Source of the DNA: F1-60-MAGs163 sp046091165
GTDB lineage: Bacteria; Actinomycetota; Thermoleophilia; Solirubrobacterales; Solirubrobacteraceae
DNA length: 33,928 nt
Direction: 5' to 3'
NCBI GenBank assembly: GCA_046091165.1
Contig: JBJTBE010000046.1
Span: 1 to 33,928 of the forward strand
Under the pieces are notes generated by a model. It did no database searches. It saw only the letters and a program-made list of their open reading frames with translations, and had not been told where the DNA came from. A program made the position numbers and the translations under genes. Positions 6,735-13,883 of the stretch are shown piece by piece (position 1 is the stretch's first letter; each line of letters starts with the position of its first letter).

Positions 6735-8131
6735 GCGACCTCCTGCAGGATGTTGCGAAAGCGCGGGTACTCGTGCTGGAAGGTGAGCTTGATCGTCTTC
6801 AGGGCGCCGTTGCGGTGCTTGGCGATGATCAGCTCGCTGACGCCCGGCTCCTCGGAGTCCTCGTGGTTGTAGTACTCGTCGCGGTAGATGAACATCACCA
6901 CGTCGGCGTCCTGCTCGATCTGGCCCGACTCGCGCAGGTCGGAGAGCAGGGGACGCTTGTCGTTGCGTGACTCCACGCCACGGGAGAGCTGCGAGAGGGC
7001 GACCACCGGCACGTTCAGCTCCCGGGCGAGGATCTTCAGCCCGCGGCTCATCTCGCCGACCTGCTGGACGCGGCTGTCGTAGCGGCTGTCGGCCCGCAGC
7101 AGCTGCAGGTAGTCGATGACGATCAGGCCCAGGCCGCCCTGGTCCTGGAGGCTCTGGTGCAGCCGGCGGGCCTTGGCGCGGATGTCGAGCAGGCCGATGT
7201 CCGAGGAGTCGTCGACGTAGAGCCGGGAGCGGTCGAAGAGCTTGGCGGCGTCGATCACGCGGCCCCAGTTCTCCTGCTTGACGCGCCCCTTGCGCAGGTC
7301 GTCGCCCTTGATCGAGGCCTGCGAGGCGATGAAGCGCTGGGCCAGCTCGGCCTCGGACATCTCCAGCGAGAACAGGGCGACCGGGCGCGGGTTCTCGGGG
7401 TGCAGCGCGACGTACTCGGCGATGTTGGTGACCAGCGCCGACTTGCCCATCGACGGGCGCGCGGCGATGATGATCAGGTTGCCGGGCTGGAAGCCGCCGG
7501 TGACCGCGTCCAGGTCCGAGAAGCCCGAGGGCACCCCGGTGATCGACTTGCCGTGGCGCGAGAGCTCGTCCCAGCGCTTGATCTCCTGCTGGAGCACGTC
7601 GCCCACGACCCGGAAGTCCTGGCCGCCGTCGCCCATCCGGATCTCGAGGATCGCCTGCTCGGCGGTGTCGATGATCTCCTGCGGCTCGCCCTCGCGGGTG
7701 AGGACCCGGGACTGGATCTGGTAGGAGGCGTCCAGCAGCCTTCGCAGGTGGGCGGTCTCGCGGACGATCTGCGCGTAGCGGCGCAGGTTGCCGACCGCGG
7801 GCACCGCGGTGACCAGCTCGGCGACCTCGTCGGCGCCGCCTGCGTCCTCGAGGTTTCCGGTCGACTTGAGCTGCTCGACGACGCTGAGCGCGTCGATCTC
7901 GGTGCCCCCGTCGAAGAGCTCGAGCATCGCCGCGAAGATCACCCGGTGGCGGTTTCGGTAGAAGTCCCGCGCCTTTAGCTCCTCCTCCACCACGAAGGTG
8001 TAGTGGGCCTGCTCGGAGAGGAGGATCGCCCCCAGGACGGCCTGCTCGGCCTCGATCGAGTGGGGCGGGGTCGAGTCGGCGCCGAGCGCCCGCGAGGAGG
8101 CGGAATCGGGTGGCTGGGCGGCGATCGTCAT
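6731..8131 (-). CDS. dnaB: Replicative DNA helicase DnaB
   Basis: This 466-aa hexameric 5'-3' helicase unwinds DNA at the replication fork. The N-terminal all-alpha DnaB domain begins at PPHSIEAEQAVLGAILL. The RecA-like C-terminal domain carries Walker A ARPSMGKSALVTN, the FSLEMSEAELAQR segment, Walker B LIVIDYLQLL, SQLSRGVESR, and LRESGQIEQDADVV. Length is typical and no intein interrupts the P-loop. ATG 8131 follows a TAGCTT hexamer by 9 bases and has no Shine-Dalgarno, suggesting a leaderless transcript. It is placed after rplI, the standard order in many bacteria. Confidence 0.97.
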   Translation of the reverse strand: MTIAAQPPDSASSRALGADSTPPHSIEAEQAVLGAILLSEQAHYTFVVEEELKARDFYRNRHRVIFAAMLELFDGGTEIDALSVVEQLKSTGNLEDAGGADEVAELVTAVPAVGNLRRYAQIVRETAHLRRLLDASYQIQSRVLTREGEPQEIIDTAEQAILEIRMGDGGQDFRVVGDVLQQEIKRWDELSRHGKSITGVPSGFSDLDAVTGGFQPGNLIIIAARPSMGKSALVTNIAEYVALHPENPRPVALFSLEMSEAELAQRFIASQASIKGDDLRKGRVKQENWGRVIDAAKLFDRSRLYVDDSSDIGLLDIRAKARRLHQSLQDQGGLGLIVIDYLQLLRADSRYDSRVQQVGEMSRGLKILARELNVPVVALSQLSRGVESRNDKRPLLSDLRESGQIEQDADVVMFIYRDEYYNHEDSEEPGVSELIIAKHRNGALKTIKLTFQHEYPRFRNILQEVA

Positions 8132-8140
8132 CGTCGCCCG

Positions 8141-8146
8141 AAGCTA
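8141..8146 (-). promoter_or_regulatory. -10-like TAGCTT before dnaB
   Basis: TAGCTT on the minus strand ends 9 bases before the dnaB ATG. It sits in a 101-bp gap after a hairpin behind rplI, which supports an independent dnaB promoter. Confidence 0.5.
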
Positions 8147-8204
8147 CCAACGGAGGCGGGCGCCATGCACGGGCACTTGCCGCAAATCACGGAGAGTTGT
8201 TGGC

Positions 8205-8223
8205 CTCGCGGGGCGGCCGCGAG
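8205..8223 (-). terminator. Hairpin downstream of rplI
   Basis: A perfect 7-bp GC-rich stem (CTCGCGG/CCGCGAG) with a 5-base loop lies about 10 bases after the rplI stop and before the dnaB promoter. There is no U-tract, so it is a terminator or RNA-stability hairpin of the kind common in high-GC genomes. Strength is unknown. Confidence 0.4.
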
Positions 8224-8232
8224 GGCGGGGAG

Positions 8233-8682
8233 CTACTGCTCGACGACGATCGTCTTGACGGTGGCCTTGACGCCACCGGCGAGGCCGACCTCGACCTCGT
8301 AGGAGCCGGTCTCGCGGATCGGCTCGGCGAGCACGATCCTGCGGCGGTCGACCTCGATGCCGCGCGCCTCGGTGATCGCCTCGGCGATCTCCTGGGCGGT
8401 TACCGAGCCGTAGAGGCGCCCGTCCTCTCCGGCCTGGGCCGGGATGGTGAGGGTGGTGTTGCCCAGCAGCTCGGCGACCTCGCGGGCCTCGCCGGCAGCC
8501 TGGTCCTCGGCGGCCTGGGCGGCGGCGGCCATCGCCTGCGCCTCGGCGATCAGCCCCTTGGTGGCGGGCTGGGCCAGCCCGCGGGGAATCAGGTAGTTGC
8601 GCAGGTAGCCCTTGGAGACGTTGACCACGGCTCCCCGGCTGCCGAGGTTCTCGACGTCGGAGGTGAGGACGGCCTGGGGCAT
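8233..8682 (-). CDS. rplI: 50S ribosomal protein L9
   Basis: This 149-aa L9 begins MPQAVLTSDVENLGSRGAVVNVSKGYLRNYLIPRG, the conserved N-terminal RNA-binding domain with the glycine/lysine pattern GxxGxxVxVxxGYxRNxLxP. A long connecting helix rich in Ala and Glu (about residues 40-75) and the C-terminal domain (LYGSVTAQEIAEAI ... VEVDRRRI ... IRETGSYEVEV) follow. The frame is open further upstream, but the homology fixes the start at ATG 8682, which overlaps the rpsR stop by one base (TGATG). It ends with TAG. Part of the rpsR-rplI pair. Confidence 0.96.
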   Translation of the reverse strand: MPQAVLTSDVENLGSRGAVVNVSKGYLRNYLIPRGLAQPATKGLIAEAQAMAAAAQAAEDQAAGEAREVAELLGNTTLTIPAQAGEDGRLYGSVTAQEIAEAITEARGIEVDRRRIVLAEPIRETGSYEVEVGLAGGVKATVKTIVVEQ

Positions 8683-9023
8683 CAGTCGCGGTCGCGGTCG
8701 CGGTCGCGCCCACGCCCTCCGCGGCGTGGACGGTCGTCGCTGCCGCTGCCTTCGGCGATGTAGGGGATCAGCGCGAGCTCGCGGGCCCGCTTGATCGCCT
8801 CGGCGAGCTGGGTCTGGTGGCGCCGGCACAGGCCGGTCATGCCGCGCGGGCGGATCTTGCCGCGGTCGGAGGTGAAGCGGTCGAGGGTGGCCGTGTCGCG
8901 GTAGTCGACGCGGTCGATCTTCTCCTTGCAGAAGTAGCAGGACTTACGCCGCCCGCTTCCGGGGCCGCCCTTCCTGGGGTCCCGGCGACGGGACGTTGAC
9001 TGCGTTGCGCGCTTCTTGGCCAC
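8682..9023 (-). CDS. rpsR: 30S ribosomal protein S18, zinc-ligand form with RG/RD-rich C-terminal tail
   Basis: This 113-aa protein is longer than the usual S18 of about 75-90 aa. The core CYFCKEKIDRVDYRDTATLDRFTSDRGKIRPRGMTGLCRRHQTQLAEAIKRAR is canonical and keeps the CxxC plus C/H set expected of the zinc-binding C+ form. Both ends are extended: an Arg/Lys/Gly-rich N-terminus, and a C-terminal tail of Gly-Arg and then alternating Arg-Asp, encoded by a short 6-bp tandem repeat. The GTG start at 9023 has a GAGG 6 bases upstream. A C+ S18 often implies that a zinc-independent paralogue exists elsewhere under Zur control; that is family knowledge, not seen here. Confidence 0.95.
   Translation of the reverse strand: MAKKRATQSTSRRRDPRKGGPGSGRRKSCYFCKEKIDRVDYRDTATLDRFTSDRGKIRPRGMTGLCRRHQTQLAEAIKRARELALIPYIAEGSGSDDRPRRGGRGRDRDRDRD
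8686..8708. repeat. 6-bp tandem repeat (TCGCGG) at the 3' end of rpsR
   Basis: About 3.8 exact copies of TCGCGG lie in tandem. Read on the minus strand in the rpsR frame they encode the alternating Arg-Asp tail of S18. Each unit is two codons, so gain or loss changes tail length without a frameshift. Confidence 0.85.
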
Positions 9024-9049
9024 TGATACCTCGAGGTTGCTTGCTTCTC

Positions 9050-9055
9050 AGAATA
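9050..9055 (-). promoter_or_regulatory. Possible -10 TATTCT upstream of rpsR
   Basis: TATTCT on the minus strand lies 26 bases before the rpsR GTG and just after a 7-bp hairpin. It is the most AT-rich spot in the 194-bp ssb-rpsR gap. This would give a short leader that includes the GAGG site. No -35 is evident. Confidence 0.35.
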
Positions 9056-9058
9056 GGA

Positions 9059-9078
9059 GAGCGCCCATGAAGGCGCTC
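9059..9078 (-). terminator. Hairpin in the ssb-rpsR gap
   Basis: A perfect 7-bp inverted repeat GAGCGCC/GGCGCTC with a 6-base loop. On the minus strand it is followed by TCCTATTCT, which is only weakly U-rich. It could be an attenuator separating ssb from rpsR or a stability element. Confidence 0.35.
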
Positions 9079-9183
9079 ACCGACAGTGTCGCACAACCGC
9101 GATTGCGCGGCCTCAAGGGCCGCTGCGGGCGCCAGGCGCGTACGCCGTCGCCCGGTAGCCCGAAGACCGGACCGGCCCGGCCC

Positions 9184-9202
9184 GGCCCGGGAGCACCGGG
9201 CC
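9184..9202 (-). terminator. GC hairpin just downstream of ssb
   Basis: A perfect 7-bp stem (GGCCCGG/CCGGGCC) with a 5-base loop begins about 15 bases after the ssb stop, inside a run of CCCGG repeats. No U-tract follows. Likely a transcription-end or mRNA-stability hairpin. Together with the second hairpin at 9059-9078 it suggests reduced read-through from ssb to rpsR. Confidence 0.4.
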
Positions 9203-9217
9203 TGCCCCGGGGACCTC

Positions 9218-9676
9218 CTAGAAGGGGATGTCGTCTTCGGCGGCGCTCTGCCCGGCCGGGGCGGAGGCGAAGTCGCTGGTGTCGGTGGGAACGTCGGCGC
9301 TGGGGGCGAATCCCCCCTCCTGGCCGCCGCCCTCGCGGCCACCGCCGAGGAACTGGACGCTGTCGGCGATGATGTCGACCGCCTGGCGCTTGTTGCCCTC
9401 CTGGGTCTCCCACTCGCGCCACTCCAGGCGCCCGTCGATCGCCACGCCGCGGCCCTTGGCCAGGTACTTGGCGCAGTTCTCGCCCTGGGCGCCCCAGACG
9501 GTGACGTCGAAGTAATTGGGCTTGTCGACCCATTCGCCGGAGGCGCTGTCCTTGCGGCGGGTGTTGCAGGCAACGCGAAGCTTGCAGACCGAGCTGCCGC
9601 TGGGCAGCGAGCGCAGCTCGGGGTCGGAGGTGAGGTTGCCGGTGATGATTACGCGGTTGATGTTCGAGGCCGCCAT
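9218..9676 (-). CDS. ssb: Single-stranded DNA-binding protein
   Basis: This 152-aa SSB coats single-stranded DNA in replication and repair. The N-terminal OB fold starts INRVIITGNLTSDPELRSLPSG and continues through YFDVTVWGAQGENCAKYLAKGRGVAIDGRLEWREWE to VDIIADSVQFLGG at about residue 110. A Gly/Ala/Ser-rich linker and the acidic tip EDDIPF follow; the tip is the docking site for SSB partner proteins. The ATG at 9676 has a clear AAAGGAG 5 bases upstream. It lies between rpsF and rpsR in the standard order. Confidence 0.97.
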   Translation of the reverse strand: MAASNINRVIITGNLTSDPELRSLPSGSSVCKLRVACNTRRKDSASGEWVDKPNYFDVTVWGAQGENCAKYLAKGRGVAIDGRLEWREWETQEGNKRQAVDIIADSVQFLGGGREGGGQEGGFAPSADVPTDTSDFASAPAGQSAAEDDIPF

Positions 9677-9732
9677 GGGGCGCTCCTTTCGCTGGCGCCT
9701 GGTGCGCCTGGGTCATTTCGCAGAACGGCGCG

Positions 9733-9738
9733 AGTGTA
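9733..9738 (-). promoter_or_regulatory. Possible -10 TACACT upstream of ssb
   Basis: TACACT on the minus strand lies 56 bases before the ssb ATG within the 152-bp rpsF-ssb gap. It would make a leader of about 50 bases containing the AAAGGAG ribosome site. There is no convincing -35 element, so this is tentative. Confidence 0.3.
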
Positions 9739-9828
9739 AACCGGCGGTCGGCGGCCGGAGGGGCCCCAAACCGCAATTTGCGCACTTGTGTTGCGCTCCG
9801 GTGGCGAAGCGGGTGAGGCTTGGGGGAG

Positions 9829-10404
9829 CTACTCGGTCGCTTCGGGCTCGCCGGCAGCCTCGGCGGGTGCCTCGGGCTCGGCGGGAGCCTCGGCTTCGGC
9901 CGGGGCCTCGGCTTCGGCCGGGGCCTCGCTCTCGGCGACCACTTCCGCCCCGGCGGGTGCCTCGGTCTCCACTTCGGCGACGGCCTCTTCGGCCGAGGGG
10001 GCCTCGGCGGCGGGCTCGGCCGGCGCCATGTCCTGCGCCGTGGTGCCCGACTCGGCGGGAGCTTCGGGCGGCGGGGCAGCCTGGCGCAGGTCGGGGGGCG
10101 CGGGGGTTCCCGGCCGGTCCTTGATGATCCGGAAGCGCGTCACCGCGTCGGCGATGCGCAGCATGCTGGAAAGCTGGTCGAGCGTTGCCGGCGGGCACTG
10201 GAACTGGATCAGGTCGTACTCGGCGCGCTTCTCGTGGTCGATCTCGTAGGCCAGCGCGCGGTCGCCGTAGTCGTGGTCGGCGACGATCGAGCCGTCGCGC
10301 TCGATCAGCGCCTTGGCCTCGCTGCGGACCTTCGACCGGTCGCCCTCGGGGGCCCTGGGGTCGAGGATCAGCATTAGGTCGTATGTGGGGGCAGGAGCCG
10401 CCAT
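9829..10404 (-). CDS. rpsF: 30S ribosomal protein S6 with long Ala/Glu/Pro-rich C-terminal tail
   Basis: This 191-aa protein is about twice the usual S6 length of 95-105 aa. Residues 8 to about 100 are a normal S6 (YDLMLILDPRAPEGD ... IVADHDYGDRALAYEIDHEKRAEYDLIQFQCPPATLDQL). The remaining 90 residues are low complexity and acidic, with repeated EAPAEAEAPAE-type units. ATG 10404 has TATCGT 9 bases upstream and no Shine-Dalgarno, so it appears leaderless. That leaves no room for the S6:S18-binding mRNA leader known in some bacteria. It is first in the rpsF-ssb-rpsR-rplI series. Confidence 0.95.
   Translation of the reverse strand: MAAPAPTYDLMLILDPRAPEGDRSKVRSEAKALIERDGSIVADHDYGDRALAYEIDHEKRAEYDLIQFQCPPATLDQLSSMLRIADAVTRFRIIKDRPGTPAPPDLRQAAPPPEAPAESGTTAQDMAPAEPAAEAPSAEEAVAEVETEAPAGAEVVAESEAPAEAEAPAEAEAPAEPEAPAEAAGEPEATE
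9887..9922. repeat. 18-bp tandem repeat in the rpsF tail
   Basis: Two exact adjacent copies of an 18-bp unit (9887-9904 and 9905-9922) are followed by a degenerate third. Each encodes six residues of the Pro-Ala-Glu-Ala-Glu-Ala type in the S6 tail, so copy changes stay in frame. Confidence 0.85.
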
Positions 10405-10413
10405 CGCGGCGCG

Positions 10414-10419
10414 ACGATA
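10414..10419 (-). promoter_or_regulatory. -10-like TATCGT before rpsF
   Basis: TATCGT on the minus strand ends 9 bases before the rpsF ATG. The spacing is the same as at dnaB and purA. It is likely the main promoter for rpsF and perhaps the genes behind it. Confidence 0.5.
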
Positions 10420-10450
10420 GCAGGGGGAGAAGGCCCCGGACGCCGTCCCT

Positions 10451-10960
10451 ATGGCTCCTGTGAGCCCTCAGTCATGGCGATCCGGGCGGCTGCGGCGGCT
10501 GGCCTTCCCGGCCGGTGGCGCCGCCCTCCTGGCGCTGCTCGTACTCTGGCCGCGGCTGGCCCCGGCCGGGCCCGAGCCTCCCGACCCGACGCCCCGCCCG
10601 GTGGTCGCCGAACCCGCCGAACCCGGGCCCGCGTCGGCGGCCGGCTACCCGGACGGTGGCGAGCCCGCGACCGGCCCGGACGGCGAGGACGCCCGGTCGA
10701 GGCGGGGGAGCCGCGTGCGGGCGGGCAGTGGCCGGCAGGCCGGGGCGCGCGGCCTGCGGGCGGGCAGAAAGCGTCGCGCAGGGCCGGTGCGCCGTCCGTC
10801 GCGTCGGGCCCCGGCCGGCGGGAAGCCAGGGTCTCGAAAGCCGGCGGCGCGAACGCCCGCGGCGCCGGCACCGGCACCCGCGCCCGCCCAGGCGGCGCCG
10901 GCTCCGGCCACGCCGCCCGCGCCGTCGCCCTCTCCCGCGCGCGAGTTCGGCTGGCCGTGA
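10451..10960 (+). CDS. Pro/Ala-rich protein with one N-terminal membrane anchor, function unknown
   Basis: The predicted 169-aa protein has a basic N-terminus (WRSGRLRR), one hydrophobic segment (about residues 18-37, LAFPAGGAALLALLVLWPRL), then a long disordered stretch rich in Pro, Ala, Gly and Arg that ends in repeated PAPA units. This layout suggests a membrane-anchored or secreted cell-wall-spanning protein of unknown role. No domain is recognisable. The ATG at 10451 has no good ribosome site; a GTG at 10460 is an alternative. In such GC-rich DNA an open frame of this length can occur by chance, but the tidy membrane segment and the exact fit between rpsF and the otsA 3' end favour a real gene. 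Confidence 0.5.
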   Translation: MAPVSPQSWRSGRLRRLAFPAGGAALLALLVLWPRLAPAGPEPPDPTPRPVVAEPAEPGPASAAGYPDGGEPATGPDGEDARSRRGSRVRAGSGRQAGARGLRAGRKRRAGPVRRPSRRAPAGGKPGSRKPAARTPAAPAPAPAPAQAAPAPATPPAPSPSPAREFGWP

Positions 10961-10976
10961 GCGGCCCTCAGGCCGC
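10961..10976. terminator. Short hairpin between convergent genes
   Basis: A perfect 6-bp stem GCGGCC/GGCCGC with loop CTCA lies directly after the plus-strand stop at 10960 and over the otsA stop at 10968-10970. It could end transcription in both directions. No U-tract is present. Confidence 0.35.
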
Positions 10977-12425
10977 GTCGACCTTGTCCTTGCGGCGGAT
11001 GTCGGCGAGCTGGTCGTCGATCCAGTCGCCGGGGTTGCGCGCCGTGACGATGCTCTTGAGCCCCTCGATCCGCCGCTCGCGCTCGTCGGTCGGCATCGTG
11101 AGCGCGAGGTGGATCGAGTCGGCGAGCTCCTGGATGTCGAACGGGTTGACGCTCAGCGCGAATTCACCGAGCTCCTCGTGGGCGCCGGTGTTCTCGGAGA
11201 GGATCGAGACCCCGGCCCGCCGGTTGACCAGCGGGCCCTCCTTGGCCACCAGGTTCATGCCGTCGAACATCGCGTTGACCAGCAGCACGTCGTAGGAGCG
11301 GTAGCTGGCCATCGCCTCGGCGAGGTTGTCACGCAGCTTGAGCTGGATCGGCATCCAGTCCGGGGAGCCGTGGCGCAGGTTGACCACCGCGACCATCGCC
11401 TCGATCCGCTGCAGGTACTCGGCGTACTCGGGCACGTCGGTACGCGAGGGCATCAGCTGGGCGATGAACGAGACGCGCTCCAGGAACTCCGGGTGCTGCT
11501 CGAGGAAGAGGTCGTAGGCGGCAAAGCCGCGCAGCACGTTCTTGGAGAGGTCGGCGCGGTCGACCCGGGTGATCAGGAACTCGCGCCGGTGGCGGTCCAG
11601 CTCGGCCTCGAACTCCAGCGTCTCCGGCGACTCGGCCACCCGCTCGGTGGCCTTGGCGTCGATCGGCAGCGGGTAGGCCCGCACCCATACGTCGCGGCCG
11701 TCGTGGCTGACGATCCCGGTCTCGAAGTCCACCTCGAGCCCGAGCAGGTCGCGGCAGCACTGCAGGAAGTTGCGCCGGTAGGCCTCGGTGTGCAGGCCGA
11801 TAATGTCGTTGGCCAGGAGCCCCTTGTAGATCTCGTCGCGGATCCAGGTGGGGAGCACCCGCCAGGCGTCCGACTGGGGCCACGGGATGTGGATGAAGTG
11901 GGTCAGGAAGGCGTCGGGCCGGGCCGCGCGCACCAGGGCCGGCAGCGTGTAGAGGTGGTAGTCGTGGATCATCACGGTCGCCTCCTCCTGCCCGTCGATC
12001 TCCTCGATCACCGCGGCGGCAAGGTCGCGGTTGACGACGTTGTACCCCTCGCTGAAGGCGTCGATCTCGTTCTGGCGCACGTCCGGCGCGTTGGAGAGGT
12101 CCCAGAGGTAGTGCTGGATGAACCACAGCATCGGGTTGGCGAATATGTTGTAAAAGCGGTCGTAGGCGACCGGGTCGCTGGCCACCAGGCGGATCTCGTA
12201 CTCCCCGCCGCCCGGTGCCTCGACGGTGATCGCCCTGCCGCCGGCTGCCTCGGAGACCGCCACGTCGCCCTCGCTCATCGCGCTGGCCACCCAGACCGCG
12301 TCGCGGTGGGAGGCCAGCCCGGTCAGCGCGGTCACCAGGCCACCGCCACCGCGGTGGGGGACGCCCTCGTCGTCGAAGGTGACAGGCCCCCGGTTCGAGA
12401 CCAGCACGAAGGGTTTGGACTCCAC
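10968..12425 (-). CDS. otsA: Trehalose-6-phosphate synthase (GT20)
   Basis: This 485-aa retaining glycosyltransferase is expected to transfer glucose from a nucleotide sugar to glucose-6-phosphate. Family marks are SNRGPV at 10-15, the glycine-rich loop GGGGLVTAL near 26, HDYHLYTLPALVR, FIHIPWPQSDAWRVLP, LLANDIIGLHTEAYRRNFL, RVDRADLSKNVLRGF (the nucleotide-sugar-binding Arg and Lys), DGMNLVAKEGPLVN, and SENTGAHEELGE. The RADLSKN variant fits actinobacterial OtsA. No phosphatase (otsB) is visible in the window. Acceptors other than glucose-6-phosphate occur in GT20, so the substrate is probable rather than proven. It follows the sensor kinase by 9 bases, so it may be co-transcribed with the two-component system. 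Confidence 0.93.
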   Translation of the reverse strand: MESKPFVLVSNRGPVTFDDEGVPHRGGGGLVTALTGLASHRDAVWVASAMSEGDVAVSEAAGGRAITVEAPGGGEYEIRLVASDPVAYDRFYNIFANPMLWFIQHYLWDLSNAPDVRQNEIDAFSEGYNVVNRDLAAAVIEEIDGQEEATVMIHDYHLYTLPALVRAARPDAFLTHFIHIPWPQSDAWRVLPTWIRDEIYKGLLANDIIGLHTEAYRRNFLQCCRDLLGLEVDFETGIVSHDGRDVWVRAYPLPIDAKATERVAESPETLEFEAELDRHRREFLITRVDRADLSKNVLRGFAAYDLFLEQHPEFLERVSFIAQLMPSRTDVPEYAEYLQRIEAMVAVVNLRHGSPDWMPIQLKLRDNLAEAMASYRSYDVLLVNAMFDGMNLVAKEGPLVNRRAGVSILSENTGAHEELGEFALSVNPFDIQELADSIHLALTMPTDERERRIEGLKSIVTARNPGDWIDDQLADIRRKDKVDAA

Positions 12426-12431
12426 GCTGCG

Positions 12432-12437
12432 AGCCTA
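12432..12437 (-). promoter_or_regulatory. -10-like TAGGCT before otsA, formed on the kinase stop codon
   Basis: TAGGCT on the minus strand ends 6 bases before the otsA GTG. Its first three bases are the TAG stop of the upstream histidine kinase. It could give otsA a separate leaderless transcript as well as read-through. Confidence 0.4.
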
Positions 12438-13883
12438 CCCGGGGACCGGCTCGGCGGTGGGAGCCGGCGCCCCGGGCAGCTCCACCACGAAGGTCGTGCG
12501 GCCCGGGCGGCTCTCCACCGTCAGCTCGCCGTCCATCCGGCCGGTCAGCTCGTGGGCGATCGCCAGGCCCAGGCCGGCCCCGCGGGTGCCGTCGGAGGTG
12601 TAGAAGGGCTCGACGACCCGGTCGATCTCGCCCCGCGGCACGCCGGGCCCGAAGTCGGTTACGGCGATCCGGGCGCGCCGGCCCTGGCGGCTGACGGCGA
12701 TGACCGCGTCGGTGCCCTCGGCGGTGTGGGCGACCGCGTTGTCGACCAGGATCCGCACTACCTGGGCCAGGCGCTCGGGGTCGCAGACCGCCTGCACCGG
12801 CTCGCCGGGAAGGCGGATCTCCAGGCGCGAGTCGTGGCCGGCCAGGGCGGGGACGAACTCGCCGGCCACCGCCTCGGCCAGCTCGCCGACGTCGGCCGGC
12901 TCGCTATCCAGCGCCACGGCGCCGGCGTCGATCCGGGAGAGGTCGAGCAGGTCGGTGGTGAGCTTGCCGAGCCGGTCCACGCCGTCGCGCAGCTGGGCCA
13001 GGAAGCGGTCCCGGGTCTCCTCGTCGAGCTCCTCGTCCTCGAGCAGCTCGAGGAAGCCGCTGAGCGAGAAGATCGGGGTGCGCAGCTCGTGGGAGGCGGT
13101 GGCGATGAACCGCCGCCGGGCGCTCTCGAGCTCGGCGAGCTGGCCCTGCATCTCGGCCAGGGCGCCGGCCAGGCGACCGAGCTCGTCGTCGCCGTCGACG
13201 ACGAAGCGGGCGCTCAGGTCGCCGGCGGCCACGCGGCGCGCGGTCTGCTCCAGGCGCCCCACCCGGCGGCCGAAGGCCCGGGCCACGAGGTAGCCGCCCA
13301 CCAGGGCGGCGATCAGGGCGATCACCGTCGCCAGCAGGATCCGGTTGCGCACCAGCGAGACGTTCTCCTCGACGTCGCCCAGCGGGGAGGAGAGGACCAG
13401 CACGTTGCTCAGCACCCGCCTCCCGGTCTCGGCGTTGTTCGAGTAGAGGGGGACCGCCGTCTCCACGTAACGCTCGGAGCCCAGGCTTTCGGTAGCGGTC
13501 TCCGGCTCCCCGGAGGCGATGGTGGCCAGTGCGGCGGGGAAGCGCAGCTCACCGATGTCGGCGCGGCGGTTGGAGTCGGACTTGACGAACGGGTCCCCGC
13601 CGGTGCCGGCCGGGGCGCCGATCAGGGTCACGCGGGCGTTGGCGCGGTCGGCGGCGTCCTTGACCTGGCGGTCGATCGCCGTGACCGGCTCGCCCCGGGA
13701 GATGCCGGCGTTGATCGAGGCGCCGAGCCGTTCGCCGTCGGCCTGGAGCATGGCGGCCCGCTCGTCGATGAGGCTCGACTCCAGCCGGGGCACCACGCCG
13801 ACGTAGACGATCGCCATCGCGCCCAGGGTGATGGCGAAGAAGATCAGCGCCAGCCGGTTGGCGATCGAGGCGGTGTCGAACAT
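12435..13883 (-). CDS. Sensor histidine kinase, HAMP-HisKA-HATPase
   Basis: This 482-aa membrane kinase has TM1 at about 9-31, an extracytoplasmic sensor of about 150 residues, TM2 at about 181-204, a HAMP linker (RRVGRLEQTARRVAAGDLSARF), the H-box FIATASHELRTP with phospho-acceptor His265, the N-box LVDNAVAHTAEG, the G1 box DFGPGVP, and the G2 box GAGLGLAIAHEL. The frame is open far upstream through the regulator, but the protein starts at ATG 13883, overlapping the regulator stop by one base. The ligand cannot be told from the sequence. Adjacency to otsA suggests a role in osmotic or cell-envelope stress, which is inference. Confidence 0.94.
   Translation of the reverse strand: MFDTASIANRLALIFFAITLGAMAIVYVGVVPRLESSLIDERAAMLQADGERLGASINAGISRGEPVTAIDRQVKDAADRANARVTLIGAPAGTGGDPFVKSDSNRRADIGELRFPAALATIASGEPETATESLGSERYVETAVPLYSNNAETGRRVLSNVLVLSSPLGDVEENVSLVRNRILLATVIALIAALVGGYLVARAFGRRVGRLEQTARRVAAGDLSARFVVDGDDELGRLAGALAEMQGQLAELESARRRFIATASHELRTPIFSLSGFLELLEDEELDEETRDRFLAQLRDGVDRLGKLTTDLLDLSRIDAGAVALDSEPADVGELAEAVAGEFVPALAGHDSRLEIRLPGEPVQAVCDPERLAQVVRILVDNAVAHTAEGTDAVIAVSRQGRRARIAVTDFGPGVPRGEIDRVVEPFYTSDGTRGAGLGLAIAHELTGRMDGELTVESRPGRTTFVVELPGAPAPTAEPVPG

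Noticed and set aside
9170..9205. CCCGG-rich run after ssb as a CRISPR or other ordered repeat
   Set aside because: Units are only 5-6 bases with no spacers; it is better explained as part of a GC hairpin.
9768..9800. Inverted CGCAA/TTGCG and direct TTGCGC repeats as an operator before ssb
   Set aside because: Short and imperfect, with no matching site elsewhere in the window; not enough to name a regulator.
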